Assembly: GCA_000433475.1 (NCBI GenBank)
Contig: HF993083.1
Coordinates: 1 to 64,000 of the forward strand
Source of the DNA: Mycoplasma sp. CAG:956
Lineage (GTDB): Bacteria; Bacillota_I; Bacilli_A; RF39; UBA660
Reading direction: 5' to 3'
Length of the DNA stretch: 64,000 bases
The notes under the pieces are model-generated. The model did not search any database and was not told where the DNA came from. It was given only the letters and a program-made list of their open reading frames with translations. The position numbers were made by a program, and so were the translations under genes. Positions 18,404 to 28,371 of this stretch are shown piece by piece. Each line of letters opens with the position of its first letter. Positions within the stretch are counted from its first letter, which is position 1.

Positions 18404-21400
18404 ATGAGTAGTGAAGAATTGTTTTTTCAAAGCCTAGGAATAAATGATTTAAAAGTTTATCAAAACTATAAGATAAAAGAAGTTTTATTAGATGAGAAAA
18501 AACGAGAATTTAATGTAACTATGATAGTTCCAAATGATTTAATTTTTCAAGATGTTGATAAATTATATCAAGCTTGTAAAAGAGGAATTAATGGAAATAT
18601 TAAAGTTAATTTAACTGTTGAAAGTAATATTACAGATAAAGATAAAATAATTAGTATATTTAGATATGTTTTAAATAATTATATAAGTACGAAACCTTCT
18701 TTAAGTGGGATAATAGATAATAATATTACTATGGATGATGATATTATTATTGTCGAAGTTAATACAAAAATAGAAGAAAAATCTGTATTAGAAGGAGTAA
18801 AAAGTTTATTAAATAGACTTAGTTTTTATGGAATTAAAGATGTTAATATTACTACAACTGTAAATGTAGAAAAGCAAGAAGAAATTAAAAAGTTAATGGA
18901 ATCTAGTCATGAAGAACAAGTAGTAAAAGAAGTATCACCGGTATTTTTAGGTAAACATATTGATGGTGATATTATGGAAATTAATGATATAATGGGTGAT
19001 ACTAAAAATGTTATTGTAGAAGCTTTTATCTTTGGGGAGATTACTACTTTAGAAAAAGAAACTATTAATATTATTACTCTTAAAGTTAGTGATAAGACAA
19101 ATAGTATTTTAGCTAAAATTTTTAAAAAAGATCATGATGAATTTAGTGAAGTTATGGATAATTTAAAGGCTGGTAATTGGTATCGTATCCATGGTAATGT
19201 TGAGTTTGATACTTTTGCGAAAGAATTAGTTTTAAAAGTCCGTAATATGGAAAAAATAGCTTCTAAAGAAAATAAGGTTAAAGATGATGCCGAAGTTAAG
19301 AGAGTGGAATTGCATACGCATACAATGATGAGTGCCATGGATGCAGTTATTCCGGCTGAAGCATTAGTAAAATATGCTTATAATTTGGGACACAGAGCTA
19401 TTGCAGTAACCGATCACAACTGTGTTCAATCATTTCCAGAGCTATATCATACAGTTGAAAATATTAATAAAGGTAAAGATCCAAAAGACCATTTTAAAGT
19501 TTTATATGGTACAGAAATTAATGTGGTTAATGATGATATTGATGTAGTATTTAATAATCGTGAGTATAATTTATTGGACCAAACTTATGTTGTCTTTGAT
19601 ACAGAAACAACTGGTTTTTATGCTGGTAGCGATCAAATGATTGAAATTGGGGCAGTTAAGATTAAGAATAATGAAATTTTAGACCGCTTTGATGAGTTAA
19701 TTGATCCACATCGTCCCCTTCCTCAAAAGATTACAGATTTAACTTATATTACTGATGATATGTTAAGGGGCAAAGAAAACGAAGATGTTGTTACGAAGAA
19801 ATTCTTAGATTGGGTAGGCGATTTGCCTTTAGTTGCTCATAATGCTAAGTTCGATATTTCATTTATGAAAGCAGCTTGTAATAAGTATAACTTAGGAGAG
19901 TTTAATGCGACAGTTTTAGATACTATGAGTATGGCTCGCATGTTACATCCAGATTGGCCAAATCATAAACTTAGTACTTTGACTAAAAAATTAAATATTC
20001 CTTGGGATGAAGATAAACACCACAGAGCTGATTATGATGCTGAAGGTACTGCTTATGCTTTTTATAAATTTTGTAAGGATTTTGACCAACAAAATATTTC
20101 TACTACTACTAAGTTAGTAAAAAGTATTGATACTGATAGTTTAGTTAAGTTTGCTTATCCATTTCATGCTACTATTATTGCTAAAGACCGTGGTGGTTTA
20201 AAGAATTTATTTAAAATTATTAGTATGGCTAATACTAAATATCTTTATAAGAATGAACAGCCAAAGATTCCAAGACAAGAGATTTCTAAATTAAGAGAAG
20301 GTCTTATTATTGGTTCAGCTTGCATTAACAATGAAATATTTGAAAAAGCTGCTGGTATGGAAGATGAAGAACTTGTTAATATGATGAGTTTCTATGACTA
20401 TATCGAGGTTCAACCTTTAAGTGTATTCTCACATTTAATAGGCATTGATCGTAAATTTAATAATGAAATTGAGGCTCAAAATTACTTAAAGAGAATTATT
20501 CGTGTTGCGAAAGAAGCTGGAAAACCAGTAGTAGCAACTGGTGATGTTCATAATTTAACAAAGGAAGATTTAATTTATCGTGAAATAATTGTTAATACAA
20601 AGTTCAATGGTAAGTTGCATCCATTAAATCGTAAGGGCATGGCTGTTCCAAATATGTATTTAAAAACTACTAATGAAATGTTAGAAGAGTTTAACTTTTT
20701 AGATGAGGCAACAGCTTATGAAATAGTTGTTACTAATCCAAATAGAATTGCTGATATGGTTAGTGAAATTGAAGTAATCATTGCAACACCAAAACCATTT
20801 GCACCAAAGATTCCTAATTCGATTGAAACAATGACTGAGCTTGTTTATACTAAGGCAAGAAATTGGTATGGTGATGTTTTGCCTTATCATATTGAAGATA
20901 GACTTGCTAAGGAACTTTATGGTGATTCTTTAAAAGAAGCAATAACTTATTATGTTAATAAAGATGAGTCGATTACCGATAAAGATAAAGAAATATTTGC
21001 TATTTTACATAAAACGATTGTTGGTGGGTATGATTCAGTAAAAGATTATATTAAAGGTTATCTAAAAGATACTTTAGAAGAAGTACCTAATGATGAAGAG
21101 CTAGATAAAGAAGCTAAAAAGAAGTTAGGTGGTATCATCGGTGCTGGTTATGATGTTATTTACTTGATTGCTCAAAAGTTAGTTAAACACTCTAATGATG
21201 AAGGATTCTTAGTTGGGTCCCGTGGTTCCGTTGGTTCTTCATTTGTTGCTTGTATGATGGGGATAACTGAGGTTAACTCTTTGGCAGCTCATTATCGTTG
21301 TAGTAAATGCAAACTTAGTATTTTTGATGATGATGAAGGTAATCCTTTAGGTTCAACTTACTCAAGTGGTTTTGACCTTCCAGATAAAAAATGTCCAAAT

Positions 21401-22921
21401 TGTGATATTCCAATGATTAAAGACGGTCAAGATATTCCATTTGCTACCTTCTTAGGATTTAATGCTGATAAAGTACCAGATATCGATTTGAATTTTAGTG
21501 ATTTAAACCAAGCAAGTGCTCATGATTATACGAAGGTATTGTTCGGTGTTGATAATGTTTATCGTGCAGGAACTATTGGTACTGTTGCTGAAAAGACCGC
21601 TTATGGTTATGTTCGTGGATACTGTGAAGATAAGGGCATTATCATGCGTAATTTAGAAATTGAACGTTTAGCTATGGGATGTACTGGAGTTAAGAGAACT
21701 ACTGGTCAGCACCCAGGTGGTATCGTTGTAATTCCAGGATATATGGAAGTTTATGATTTTACACCATTTCAATATCCAGCAGATGATCCAACTAGTGTAT
21801 GGCGTACAACTCACTTTGATTATCATGCGATTGATGCTGATGTTTTAAAACTAGATATTTTAGGTCATACTGACCCAACTCAGTTAAGAATGATACAAGA
21901 TTTAACTGGTGATGATATTACTAAAGTACCTTTAGATGATAAGGCAACTATGTCGATATTTACTTCGACAAAAGCTTTAGGAGTAACACCAGAACAAATT
22001 ATGTGTGATACTGGTACTTTAGGAGTTCCAGAATTCGGTACACCTTTTACAATCTCTTTGGTTAAAGATACTAAACCAACTACTTTTGCTGAACTTATTA
22101 AAATATCTGGTTTGTCCCACGGTACTGATGTATGGTTAGGTAATGCCCAAGAATTAATTGCTAAAAACGTTGTTCCTTTCTCTAAGGTTATAGGTTGTCG
22201 TGACGATATTATGGTCGATTTAATGTATCGTGGACTTCCACCATTTAAAGCCTTTAAAATAATGGAGTTTGTTCGTAAAGGACGTGCTTCTAAACCAAAA
22301 GACCATGAAGAATGGGAAGGCTATGTTAAATTAATGCATGAATATAACGTAGAAGACTGGTTTATTGATTCATGTGCGAAAATTAAGTACATGTTCCCTA
22401 AGGCTCATGCGGCTGCTTATGTTACTAGTGCTTTTAGAATTGCTTGGTATAAAGTTCATAAACCTATAGTTTACTATGCTTCATACTTTTCTACACGTTT
22501 TGATGATTTTGATTTAGAAGTTATGGTTAAAGGTTATGATACAATTAAAGCTAAAATGGCTGAATTAATGGCTAAAGGTTATGATGCTACTAATAAAGAA
22601 AGTAGTTTATTAGAAACTTTAAAGTTAGCTTTAGAAGCAACAGCTCGTGGTATTAAATTTAGTAATATTGATATCGAAAAAAGTGATGGTAAAAACTTTG
22701 TTATAGAAGATGAACATACATTAATCTGTCCATTTAAAGTTTTGGACGGTTTGGGAGATTCCGTTGCTACTAAAATAATTGAAGAAAGAAATAAACAACC
22801 ATTTATAAGTATTGAAGATTTACAAAGCCGTGGTAAGGTAAGTAGTACAACTATTGATAAATTAAGAACCCTTGGCGTTTTAGATGGCTTACCAGAAACT
22901 TCACAATTAAGTTTATTTTAG
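18404..22921 (+). CDS. polC: DNA polymerase III PolC (Gram-positive replicase)
   Basis: 1505 aa. Domain order: N-terminal and OB regions, PHP with E-L-H-T-H-T (His 304 and 306), an inserted DEDD exonuclease with D-T-E-T-T-G (Asp 399, Glu 401), a four-cysteine zinc site (Cys 966, 969, 997 and 1000), and the polymerase core with P-D-I-D-L-N-F (Asp 1026 and 1028). It is the main replicative polymerase with its own proofreading. AAGGAG at the 3' end of dnaE serves as ribosome site. In Bacillus dnaE and polC are far apart; here they form a tight pair. Confidence 0.99.
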   Translation: MSSEELFFQSLGINDLKVYQNYKIKEVLLDEKKREFNVTMIVPNDLIFQDVDKLYQACKRGINGNIKVNLTVESNITDKDKIISIFRYVLNNYISTKPSLSGIIDNNITMDDDIIIVEVNTKIEEKSVLEGVKSLLNRLSFYGIKDVNITTTVNVEKQEEIKKLMESSHEEQVVKEVSPVFLGKHIDGDIMEINDIMGDTKNVIVEAFIFGEITTLEKETINIITLKVSDKTNSILAKIFKKDHDEFSEVMDNLKAGNWYRIHGNVEFDTFAKELVLKVRNMEKIASKENKVKDDAEVKRVELHTHTMMSAMDAVIPAEALVKYAYNLGHRAIAVTDHNCVQSFPELYHTVENINKGKDPKDHFKVLYGTEINVVNDDIDVVFNNREYNLLDQTYVVFDTETTGFYAGSDQMIEIGAVKIKNNEILDRFDELIDPHRPLPQKITDLTYITDDMLRGKENEDVVTKKFLDWVGDLPLVAHNAKFDISFMKAACNKYNLGEFNATVLDTMSMARMLHPDWPNHKLSTLTKKLNIPWDEDKHHRADYDAEGTAYAFYKFCKDFDQQNISTTTKLVKSIDTDSLVKFAYPFHATIIAKDRGGLKNLFKIISMANTKYLYKNEQPKIPRQEISKLREGLIIGSACINNEIFEKAAGMEDEELVNMMSFYDYIEVQPLSVFSHLIGIDRKFNNEIEAQNYLKRIIRVAKEAGKPVVATGDVHNLTKEDLIYREIIVNTKFNGKLHPLNRKGMAVPNMYLKTTNEMLEEFNFLDEATAYEIVVTNPNRIADMVSEIEVIIATPKPFAPKIPNSIETMTELVYTKARNWYGDVLPYHIEDRLAKELYGDSLKEAITYYVNKDESITDKDKEIFAILHKTIVGGYDSVKDYIKGYLKDTLEEVPNDEELDKEAKKKLGGIIGAGYDVIYLIAQKLVKHSNDEGFLVGSRGSVGSSFVACMMGITEVNSLAAHYRCSKCKLSIFDDDEGNPLGSTYSSGFDLPDKKCPNCDIPMIKDGQDIPFATFLGFNADKVPDIDLNFSDLNQASAHDYTKVLFGVDNVYRAGTIGTVAEKTAYGYVRGYCEDKGIIMRNLEIERLAMGCTGVKRTTGQHPGGIVVIPGYMEVYDFTPFQYPADDPTSVWRTTHFDYHAIDADVLKLDILGHTDPTQLRMIQDLTGDDITKVPLDDKATMSIFTSTKALGVTPEQIMCDTGTLGVPEFGTPFTISLVKDTKPTTFAELIKISGLSHGTDVWLGNAQELIAKNVVPFSKVIGCRDDIMVDLMYRGLPPFKAFKIMEFVRKGRASKPKDHEEWEGYVKLMHEYNVEDWFIDSCAKIKYMFPKAHAAAYVTSAFRIAWYKVHKPIVYYASYFSTRFDDFDLEVMVKGYDTIKAKMAELMAKGYDATNKESSLLETLKLALEATARGIKFSNIDIEKSDGKNFVIEDEHTLICPFKVLDGLGDSVATKIIEERNKQPFISIEDLQSRGKVSSTTIDKLRTLGVLDGLPETSQLSLF

Positions 22922-22960
22922 TTTGATTTTGTGGTATCCTTATGTTAGGAGGATAACGAT

Positions 22961-23197
22961 ATGTCAAAGAAAGATTTAAAAAAATATAACGATATGTTAT
23001 TATGTTATGCTATTTTGATTTTAACTATCGGTTTAGTTGGAGGTTCATTTTTAATAGCAGTTGGTGTTAAATGTGATACTATAAATGCTATTAGTTTCTG
23101 TATGATGGGTTCTATTATAATTCTTACTTTCTTTGTGATTTCTGTTGTGATGTACTTGGTTGCAAAAAAGGAAGAATTTAAGAAATTATTTGAATAA
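22961..23197 (+). CDS. Small two-segment membrane protein, 78 aa
   Basis: Two hydrophobic segments (about residues 13-33 and 42-66) with a lysine-rich N-terminus and a charged C-terminus (K-K-E-E-F-K-K). AGGAGGATAACG precedes the ATG, and an extended -10, TGGTATCCT (22932-22940), may drive it. A perfect terminator follows, so it is probably a monocistronic gene. No family recognised. Confidence 0.7.
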   Translation: MSKKDLKKYNDMLLCYAILILTIGLVGGSFLIAVGVKCDTINAISFCMMGSIIILTFFVISVVMYLVAKKEEFKKLFE

Positions 23198-23205
23198 CTG
23201 ATAAG

Positions 23206-23236
23206 CTGTTAGAATGTTTTGATTCTAACAGTTTTA
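23206..23236 (+). terminator. Terminator before the rplU operon
   Basis: CTGTTAGAAT and ATTCTAACAG form a perfect 10-bp stem (23206-23231), followed by TTTTATTTT. Confidence 0.9.
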
Positions 23237-23285
23237 TTTTGCGTAATAAGTATAAATATAATATGAAATTTGGTAATAAAGACAA

Positions 23286-23314
23286 TTGACATATACTAGA
23301 TACTTTGGTAAAAT
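23286..23314 (+). promoter_or_regulatory. rplU-prp-rpmA promoter
   Basis: TTGACA (23286-23291), 17-bp spacer, TAAAAT (23309-23314). Transcription would start near 23321, at the head of the structured leader. Confidence 0.88.
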
Positions 23315-23320
23315 AACAGA

Positions 23321-23400
23321 TGTTTTAAGGGCTTTCTTAAAACCGCACTGAAAAGGTTAAAAGAGTTTTGATACCACCTTAAAGGCGTGTCTTAAATTTA
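23321..23400 (+). promoter_or_regulatory. Probable L21 ribosomal-protein leader
   Basis: About 80 nt between the promoter and rplU. TTTAAGG (23324-23330) pairs with CCTTAAA (23377-23383) as a closing helix, with AACC...GGTT (23341-23358) as an inner hairpin. Firmicute rplU operons are known to carry an autoregulatory L21 leader RNA at this place. I identify it from position and folding and did not check it against a covariance model. Confidence 0.65.
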
Positions 23401-23414
23401 TAAGGAGGGATATT

Positions 23415-23717
23415 ATGAAAGCAATTTTTGTAACAGGTGGAAAACAATATTGTGTTTCTGAAGGCGATGTAGTTTATGTTGAAAAATTAGATGCTGAAGT
23501 TGGTAAAGAAGTAACTTTTGATGAAGTTCTTATGGCTGGCGAAGTATTTGGTAATCCAACAGTTAAAAATGCAAGTGTAGTTGGTGTTGTTGAAAAACAA
23601 GGTAAACAAAAGAAAATTACTGTATTTAAGTATAAACCTAAGAAGAAATATCGTAAAAAACAAGGACATAGACAACCATATACTAAGGTTACTATTAAGT
23701 CTATTAATGTTAAATAA
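23415..23717 (+). CDS. rplU: 50S ribosomal protein L21
   Basis: 100 aa, normal length. The start M-K-A-I-F-V-T-G-G-K-Q and the basic C-terminus with K-K-K-Y-R-K-K-Q-G-H-R-Q are diagnostic. AAGGAGGG precedes the ATG. First gene of the conserved rplU-prp-rpmA operon, with a structured leader upstream. Confidence 0.98.
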   Translation: MKAIFVTGGKQYCVSEGDVVYVEKLDAEVGKEVTFDEVLMAGEVFGNPTVKNASVVGVVEKQGKQKKITVFKYKPKKKYRKKQGHRQPYTKVTIKSINVK

Positions 23718-23719
23718 TT

Positions 23720-24031
23720 ATGATAAAAGTGAACTGTGTAGTATCTAATGGTTTAATTAGTAAAATAAGTATTAAAGGTCATGCTGACTATGATACTTTA
23801 GGTAAAGATATTGTTTGTGCAGCTGTATCTAGTATAGTTACAACTACGATAAATAATGTAATAGCTTTAGAAGATGACACAATTAAATACGATACTAAAG
23901 AAGGTAATGTTTGTATTACTGTTCTAAGGAATAGTAAAGTTACTGATAAACTTTTAAATGTTATGTTAAATATGTTAAAAGAATTAGCAACTGACTATCC
24001 ACAAAATATAAAAATAGGAGGATTAAAATGA
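23720..24031 (+). CDS. prp: Ribosomal-processing cysteine protease Prp
   Basis: 103 aa. The motif G-H-A-D-Y-D near residue 19 and D-I-V-C-A-A-V-S-S near residue 31 supply the His/Cys pair of Prp (YsxB). Prp removes the N-terminal extension of L27 in Firmicutes before the protein enters the ribosome. It lies between rplU and rpmA, and its TGA stop overlaps the rpmA ATG, which couples the protease to its substrate. Confidence 0.95.
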   Translation: MIKVNCVVSNGLISKISIKGHADYDTLGKDIVCAAVSSIVTTTINNVIALEDDTIKYDTKEGNVCITVLRNSKVTDKLLNVMLNMLKELATDYPQNIKIGGLK

Positions 24032-24315
24032 ATTTTATGAAATTGAATATCCAATTATTTGCTCACGTTAAGGCTCAAGGTTCTACTCAAAACGGTAGAG
24101 ATTCTGTTGGTCGTAGATTAGGTGCTAAGGCTAGCGACGGTGAAGTTGTTAGTGCTGGTTCAATAATCTATCGTCAAAGAGGAACTAAGATTTATCCAGG
24201 AACAAATGTTGGAATGGGAAAAGACCATACTCTATATGCTAAAATAGCTGGCGTTGTTAAATTTGAACGTTTAGGTAGAGATAAGAAAAAAGTAAGTGTA
24301 TACGAAGTTAAGTAG
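24028..24315 (+). CDS. rpmA: 50S ribosomal protein L27 with cleavable N-terminal extension
   Basis: 95 aa. Core G-S-T-Q-N-G-R-D-S-V-G-R-R-L-G is the L27 signature. The N-terminus M-K-L-N-I-Q-L-F-A-H ends in the Prp site, with cleavage expected after F-A. A second Met lies four residues in, at M-K-L-N-I, so either start is possible; AGGAGG inside the end of prp suits the first. L27 reaches the peptidyl transferase centre with its processed N-terminus. Confidence 0.98.
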   Translation: MNFMKLNIQLFAHVKAQGSTQNGRDSVGRRLGAKASDGEVVSAGSIIYRQRGTKIYPGTNVGMGKDHTLYAKIAGVVKFERLGRDKKKVSVYEVK

Positions 24316-24332
24316 TATATACTTCTTTTTTT
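24304..24332 (+). terminator. Probable terminator after rpmA
   Basis: Short stems GAAGT/ACTTC (24304-24325), or alternatively AAGTA/TACTT, followed by seven T. The stem is weak but the T-run and position fit. Confidence 0.55.
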
Positions 24333-24371
24333 ATGTTATAATTTTTCTATAAGATATGAAGGTAGGTTAAT

Positions 24372-26129
24372 ATGTTTGGAAAGATTATAGAGTTAAGAGA
24401 TAATTATATATATTTAGAAAATAAACTTGATAGAGCAGAAACAAATTTAATTGGTTTTCATGTTGTTTTTAATGATTCCAATAAGACTTTAGTTGGGGAA
24501 ATTGAAAATATAAGTGTTGAAAAAATAGAAATATTACTTATAGGTGAAATTAAAAATAATGCATATGCGCCAGGCATTATAAAGAAACCAAGTCCTAATG
24601 CAACGGCTAGAATTATTACTAAAAAGGAATTAGAATATTTATTAGGTAGTCAAGATTATAGTAATAAAAGTAACCTACTTATAGGTAATTCCCTTGTTTA
24701 TGATGGATTTAAAATTACAGCGAATAAAAATAAGTTTTTTAGTGGGCATTTTGCTATTTTAGGAAATACTGGTTCTGGAAAATCTTGTGCTGCGGCTAGA
24801 CTTTTACAAAATTTATTTTATAGCAATGATGATAAATTACCAATAAATTCTCATTTTGTTATTTTTGATGTTTTTGGCGAGTATAAAAGTGCTTTAAAAG
24901 GAATAGAAAATATTTCTGGTTTAGCCTTTAAAAGTTATTCAACAAATCCAAAGGAAGATGATATGCCAGTAAAAATACCAGCTTACTTTTTAGGTGTTGA
25001 TGATTTGGCACTTTTACTTAATGTTAGTGATTATAATGTTATTCCCGTTATTGAAAACACTTTAAGATTAACTTATATTTTTACAAGTAAAGATCCAGAT
25101 ACAGTTAAATATAAAGATTATATTATTGCTTCAACACTAATGGATATATTATCTTGTGGAAAAACAGCGGCTGCTATTCGTGACCAGATAATTGCTGCGT
25201 TAACTAAGTTTAATACAGTTAACATTAGTTTAGATTCCATTATTCATCAACCAGGTTATGATAGAACTTTGCGTCAATGTTTACTTATTGATAGTCAAGG
25301 CAAAATGAATGCCATTGGACCCTTAACTGATTTTGTTAAATCTTTCTTAAATTTTGATTTAAATGAATTAAAAATCAAGCCTAATTTTATTTATACATTA
25401 GAGGATTTACAAGTTGCATTAGATTTTTCTTTACTTAATGAAGGGGTATTAAATTCAAGTGTGAGATATGATAAATTAAATACTTTGAAGATAAGGTTAA
25501 ATTCTATTATTAATAGTGAATATAAACATATATTTGAATTTAGTGAAGTTGTTTCTAAAAATGATTATATTAAACAATTTTTTAAAGCTAAAGACGGTAA
25601 GAATGCTCAAATAATTAATATTAATTTAAATGGAGTTGATGATAGAATGATTAAAATTCTATCAAAGATATATGGAAAAATGTTTTTTGATTATGTAACT
25701 AATTTAGATAAAAGGGCAAGTTTTCCTATTCATATGGTAATTGAAGAGGCTCATAGGTATGTTCAAAATGATCATGATTATGAGATATTAGGATATAATA
25801 TTTTTGATAGAATTACTAAAGAAGGTCGTAAATATGGAATTCTTTTAGGGCTTATTACTCAAAGACCTAGTGAGTTATCAACAACTAGTTTATCACAATG
25901 TTCAAACTTCTTAGTACTTAGACTTCATCATCCTGATGATGTTGATATTGTAAGTAGAATTAGTGCTGCTGTAAATAAAAATATGTTAGAAAGAGTAAAA
26001 ACTTTACGTTCAGGTATGCCATTGTGTTTTGGAACAGCCTTTAATATTCCCGTAATTGTGGATATGACTTTGCCTAATCCAATGCCTACTTCAACTAGTG
26101 TTGATGTTGTAAAAGTTTGGTATAACTAA
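24372..26129 (+). CDS. HerA-like ATPase/DNA translocase
   Basis: 585 aa. An N-terminal beta-barrel-like (HAS barrel) region (about 1-110) is followed by a FtsK/HerA-type ATPase core with Walker A G-N-T-G-S-G-K-S (131-138), Walker B V-I-E-E-A-H-R-Y (from about 456) and the sensor stretch L-I-T-Q-R-P-S-E-L. HerA proteins are hexameric DNA pumps that work with the NurA nuclease in archaea or with other nucleases in bacterial defence; stand-alone bacterial forms are mostly uncharacterised. No NurA-like gene is adjacent. An extended -10, TGTTATAAT (24334-24342), lies upstream. The next, broken gene starts one base after the stop. Confidence 0.85.
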   Translation: MFGKIIELRDNYIYLENKLDRAETNLIGFHVVFNDSNKTLVGEIENISVEKIEILLIGEIKNNAYAPGIIKKPSPNATARIITKKELEYLLGSQDYSNKSNLLIGNSLVYDGFKITANKNKFFSGHFAILGNTGSGKSCAAARLLQNLFYSNDDKLPINSHFVIFDVFGEYKSALKGIENISGLAFKSYSTNPKEDDMPVKIPAYFLGVDDLALLLNVSDYNVIPVIENTLRLTYIFTSKDPDTVKYKDYIIASTLMDILSCGKTAAAIRDQIIAALTKFNTVNISLDSIIHQPGYDRTLRQCLLIDSQGKMNAIGPLTDFVKSFLNFDLNELKIKPNFIYTLEDLQVALDFSLLNEGVLNSSVRYDKLNTLKIRLNSIINSEYKHIFEFSEVVSKNDYIKQFFKAKDGKNAQIININLNGVDDRMIKILSKIYGKMFFDYVTNLDKRASFPIHMVIEEAHRYVQNDHDYEILGYNIFDRITKEGRKYGILLGLITQRPSELSTTSLSQCSNFLVLRLHHPDDVDIVSRISAAVNKNMLERVKTLRSGMPLCFGTAFNIPVIVDMTLPNPMPTSTSVDVVKVWYN

Positions 26130-26130
26130 A

Positions 26131-26999
26131 ATGGAAAATATTGTATATCATGGATTAGTACTTCTGATTTAAAGGTTTTAGAGCCACATAAATCTACACA
26201 TGGAAATTTTGTTTATGCAACAAACTATAAAGAAATAGCAACTATTTTTGCTAAAAAATATGGTCATGATTTAACTTATGGTATTGGTAGAAGTAATAAA
26301 GATGAACCTTGGATAATAACAGAAAGAGTACCAGGGGCTTTTGATAGAATGTTTAATAATCCGTTTTCTTTGTATACTTTGCCAATAGATACTTTTAAAG
26401 ATATAAAAACTGGTTTTGCTAAAGTTGTTTCTGATACTAGTGTGAAAGTTTTAAAAAATGAACCTTTCTTAAATAATGGTATTAAAGTAATATTAGAAAC
26501 TTATCCAGAATTAGAAAACTATGTTAAACATTCTTTAGAAATAAATAATTTTAATGAAGAACAATTAAAAGATTTATATGCTAAAAAAGATGAGTTTTTA
26601 AGTAAGAAAGATTTTGAACTATATTTAACTGGAAGTGTTTTTAATAGTTTAGATAAACCAGCTATTATCGATTTTGGAGCAGGGCATTCTATTTATAGGA
26701 CACCTCTTGCTTTTTATGAGTTTCAAAGGTTAATGAAAAAATTTAAAAATATTGTTTTTCTGGTACCTAGTGAAGATAAGAGTGAGGCTTTAAGGATAAT
26801 AAATGAAAGAGTAGCAAAACGTGGTCAAAATAATGGTGTTGATTATACCAAAATTAACAGTGGTCATTTAGAAAGTCCTTGTAATGATATAATAGCTACT
26901 ATGAAAATATGTACTAAAGGAATGAACTCATCTCGAGTTGCTAGTGAGATATTAAGAAGAATTCAAGAAAGAGAAGAAGATATTGATATAAAAAAGTAA
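26131..26999 (+). pseudogene. Frameshifted unknown protein
   Basis: The ATG at 26131 begins M-E-N-I-V-Y-H-G and then falls out of frame. From 26157 another frame continues S-T-S-D-L-K-V-L-E-P-H-K and runs without a stop to 26999, through A-F-D-R-M-F-N-N at 26349. The N-terminal block Y-H-G...L-E-P-H-K-S-T-H-G-N-F-V-Y-A-T resembles a family I have seen in low-GC Gram-positives but cannot name. A single missing base between about 26151 and 26157 restores a protein of about 290 aa. It may be a real mutation, a phase-variable site or a sequence error. A shorter product from 26349 (216 aa) could still be made. Confidence 0.75.
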
Positions 27000-27168
27000 G
27001 ATATTTATATAATCATAGATATGTCTAATTGTTTGTAAAGTAAGATAAAGTAAAGAAAAAATAATTTTCTTTTTAAATTAAGTATGCTAATATTAAGGGG
27101 AATAGAGATAATAGATTAACAAAATTACTATTCAAAGTTTAATAACTATCATAAGAGGAGGAAAAATT

Positions 27169-28368
27169 ATGGGATTTATTAAAGCATTTGCAGGAGCAAT
27201 AAGTGGTACTTTTGCAGATCAATGGAAAGATTTTTATGTTCCAAGTAGTAATATAACAGAAACATCTGCTGTTTATCCTGCTGTATTAAAAAGTACAAAT
27301 AATGGTAGAGGAGAAAACTATAAAGGTAATGCTAATATCATTACTAATGGTAGTAAAATTGTTGTACCAGAAAATACTGCTTTGATTACAATGCAAGATG
27401 GGGCAATTACAGGCTGTATTACTGAAGCTGGTGGTTATGAATTTAAGTCAGATGATGTAAATTCAAAATCAATGTTTGCAGGAGATGGAATATTTGGTCA
27501 AACAATTAAATCAACATGGGAAAAAGTAAAATTTGGTGGCATTCCGGGAAGTCAACAATTAGCATTCTATGTTAATTTAAAAGAAATTCCTAATAATAAA
27601 TTTGGTACTCAATCTGAAATTTATTGGGATGATGCTTTTTTAGGAACACAAGTTGGTGCTATTACAAGAGGTACTTATACTTTAAAAATAGTTGATCCAC
27701 TATTATTTGTTAAAAATTTTGTCCCAGCTAAATATTTAGTTGTTGATGCACCAGTATTTGATTTTGGTGATATGGATAATGATGCTTGTGAACAATTATT
27801 TAATGAAGTAGTTGGTACTTTATCATCAGCATTTTCTAAGTATACAAATGATCCTGAAAAAGGTAATAGAATTACTAAAATTCAAGCTGATCAAATTGGT
27901 TTTGCTAAGGCAATGAGTGCTGCTGTAGAAGAAGCATATCAATGGAAGGAATCTAGAGGTTTAGAAATTGTTAAAACAGCTATTCTTGCTATTGAATATG
28001 ATGAAGATACTAAGAGATTAATGAGTGATGTTAAGAAAGCTGATGCCCTAAGTGGTGCTAGAGGAAACTCATTTATGCAACAAGCTGCTGCTCGTGGTTT
28101 AGAGAGTGCTGGTGCAAATGGTGGTGGTGCTGGTATGGCTTTCATGGGTGTAGGTGCTAATGCTGCTGGTAGTATGGTAAGTAACTTTGCTCAAGAAAAC
28201 ACTCCTTCATCTTATAATCCTAGTTTTGCAAACAAAGAAAGCAATAGTGGAAATGCTACAAGTGAGGATCCTGCTACTAAACTTCTTAAAATGAAAGAAC
28301 TTTTAGATGCTGGTGCTATTACAGAGGAAGACTATGAAAAAATTAAAAAACAATTATTAGGACTATAA
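27169..28368 (+). CDS. YdjI-like SPFH-related protein with C-terminal SHOCT domain
   Basis: 399 aa. The N-terminus (A-D-Q-W-K-D-F-Y) and the SPFH-like middle part follow the YdjI/virion-core-like family. A Gly/Ala-rich linker (about 310-345) leads to a short C-terminal SHOCT domain (K-M-K-E-L-L-D-A-G-A-I-T-E-E-D-Y near 375). In B. subtilis YdjI belongs to the ydjFGHI operon with the PspA-like YdjF, linked to membrane stress. AGAGGAGG precedes the ATG. It sits three bases before the YdjG-like gene, so the pair probably acts together. No PspA gene is seen here. Confidence 0.85.
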   Translation: MGFIKAFAGAISGTFADQWKDFYVPSSNITETSAVYPAVLKSTNNGRGENYKGNANIITNGSKIVVPENTALITMQDGAITGCITEAGGYEFKSDDVNSKSMFAGDGIFGQTIKSTWEKVKFGGIPGSQQLAFYVNLKEIPNNKFGTQSEIYWDDAFLGTQVGAITRGTYTLKIVDPLLFVKNFVPAKYLVVDAPVFDFGDMDNDACEQLFNEVVGTLSSAFSKYTNDPEKGNRITKIQADQIGFAKAMSAAVEEAYQWKESRGLEIVKTAILAIEYDEDTKRLMSDVKKADALSGARGNSFMQQAAARGLESAGANGGGAGMAFMGVGANAAGSMVSNFAQENTPSSYNPSFANKESNSGNATSEDPATKLLKMKELLDAGAITEEDYEKIKKQLLGL

Positions 28369-28371
28369 AAC

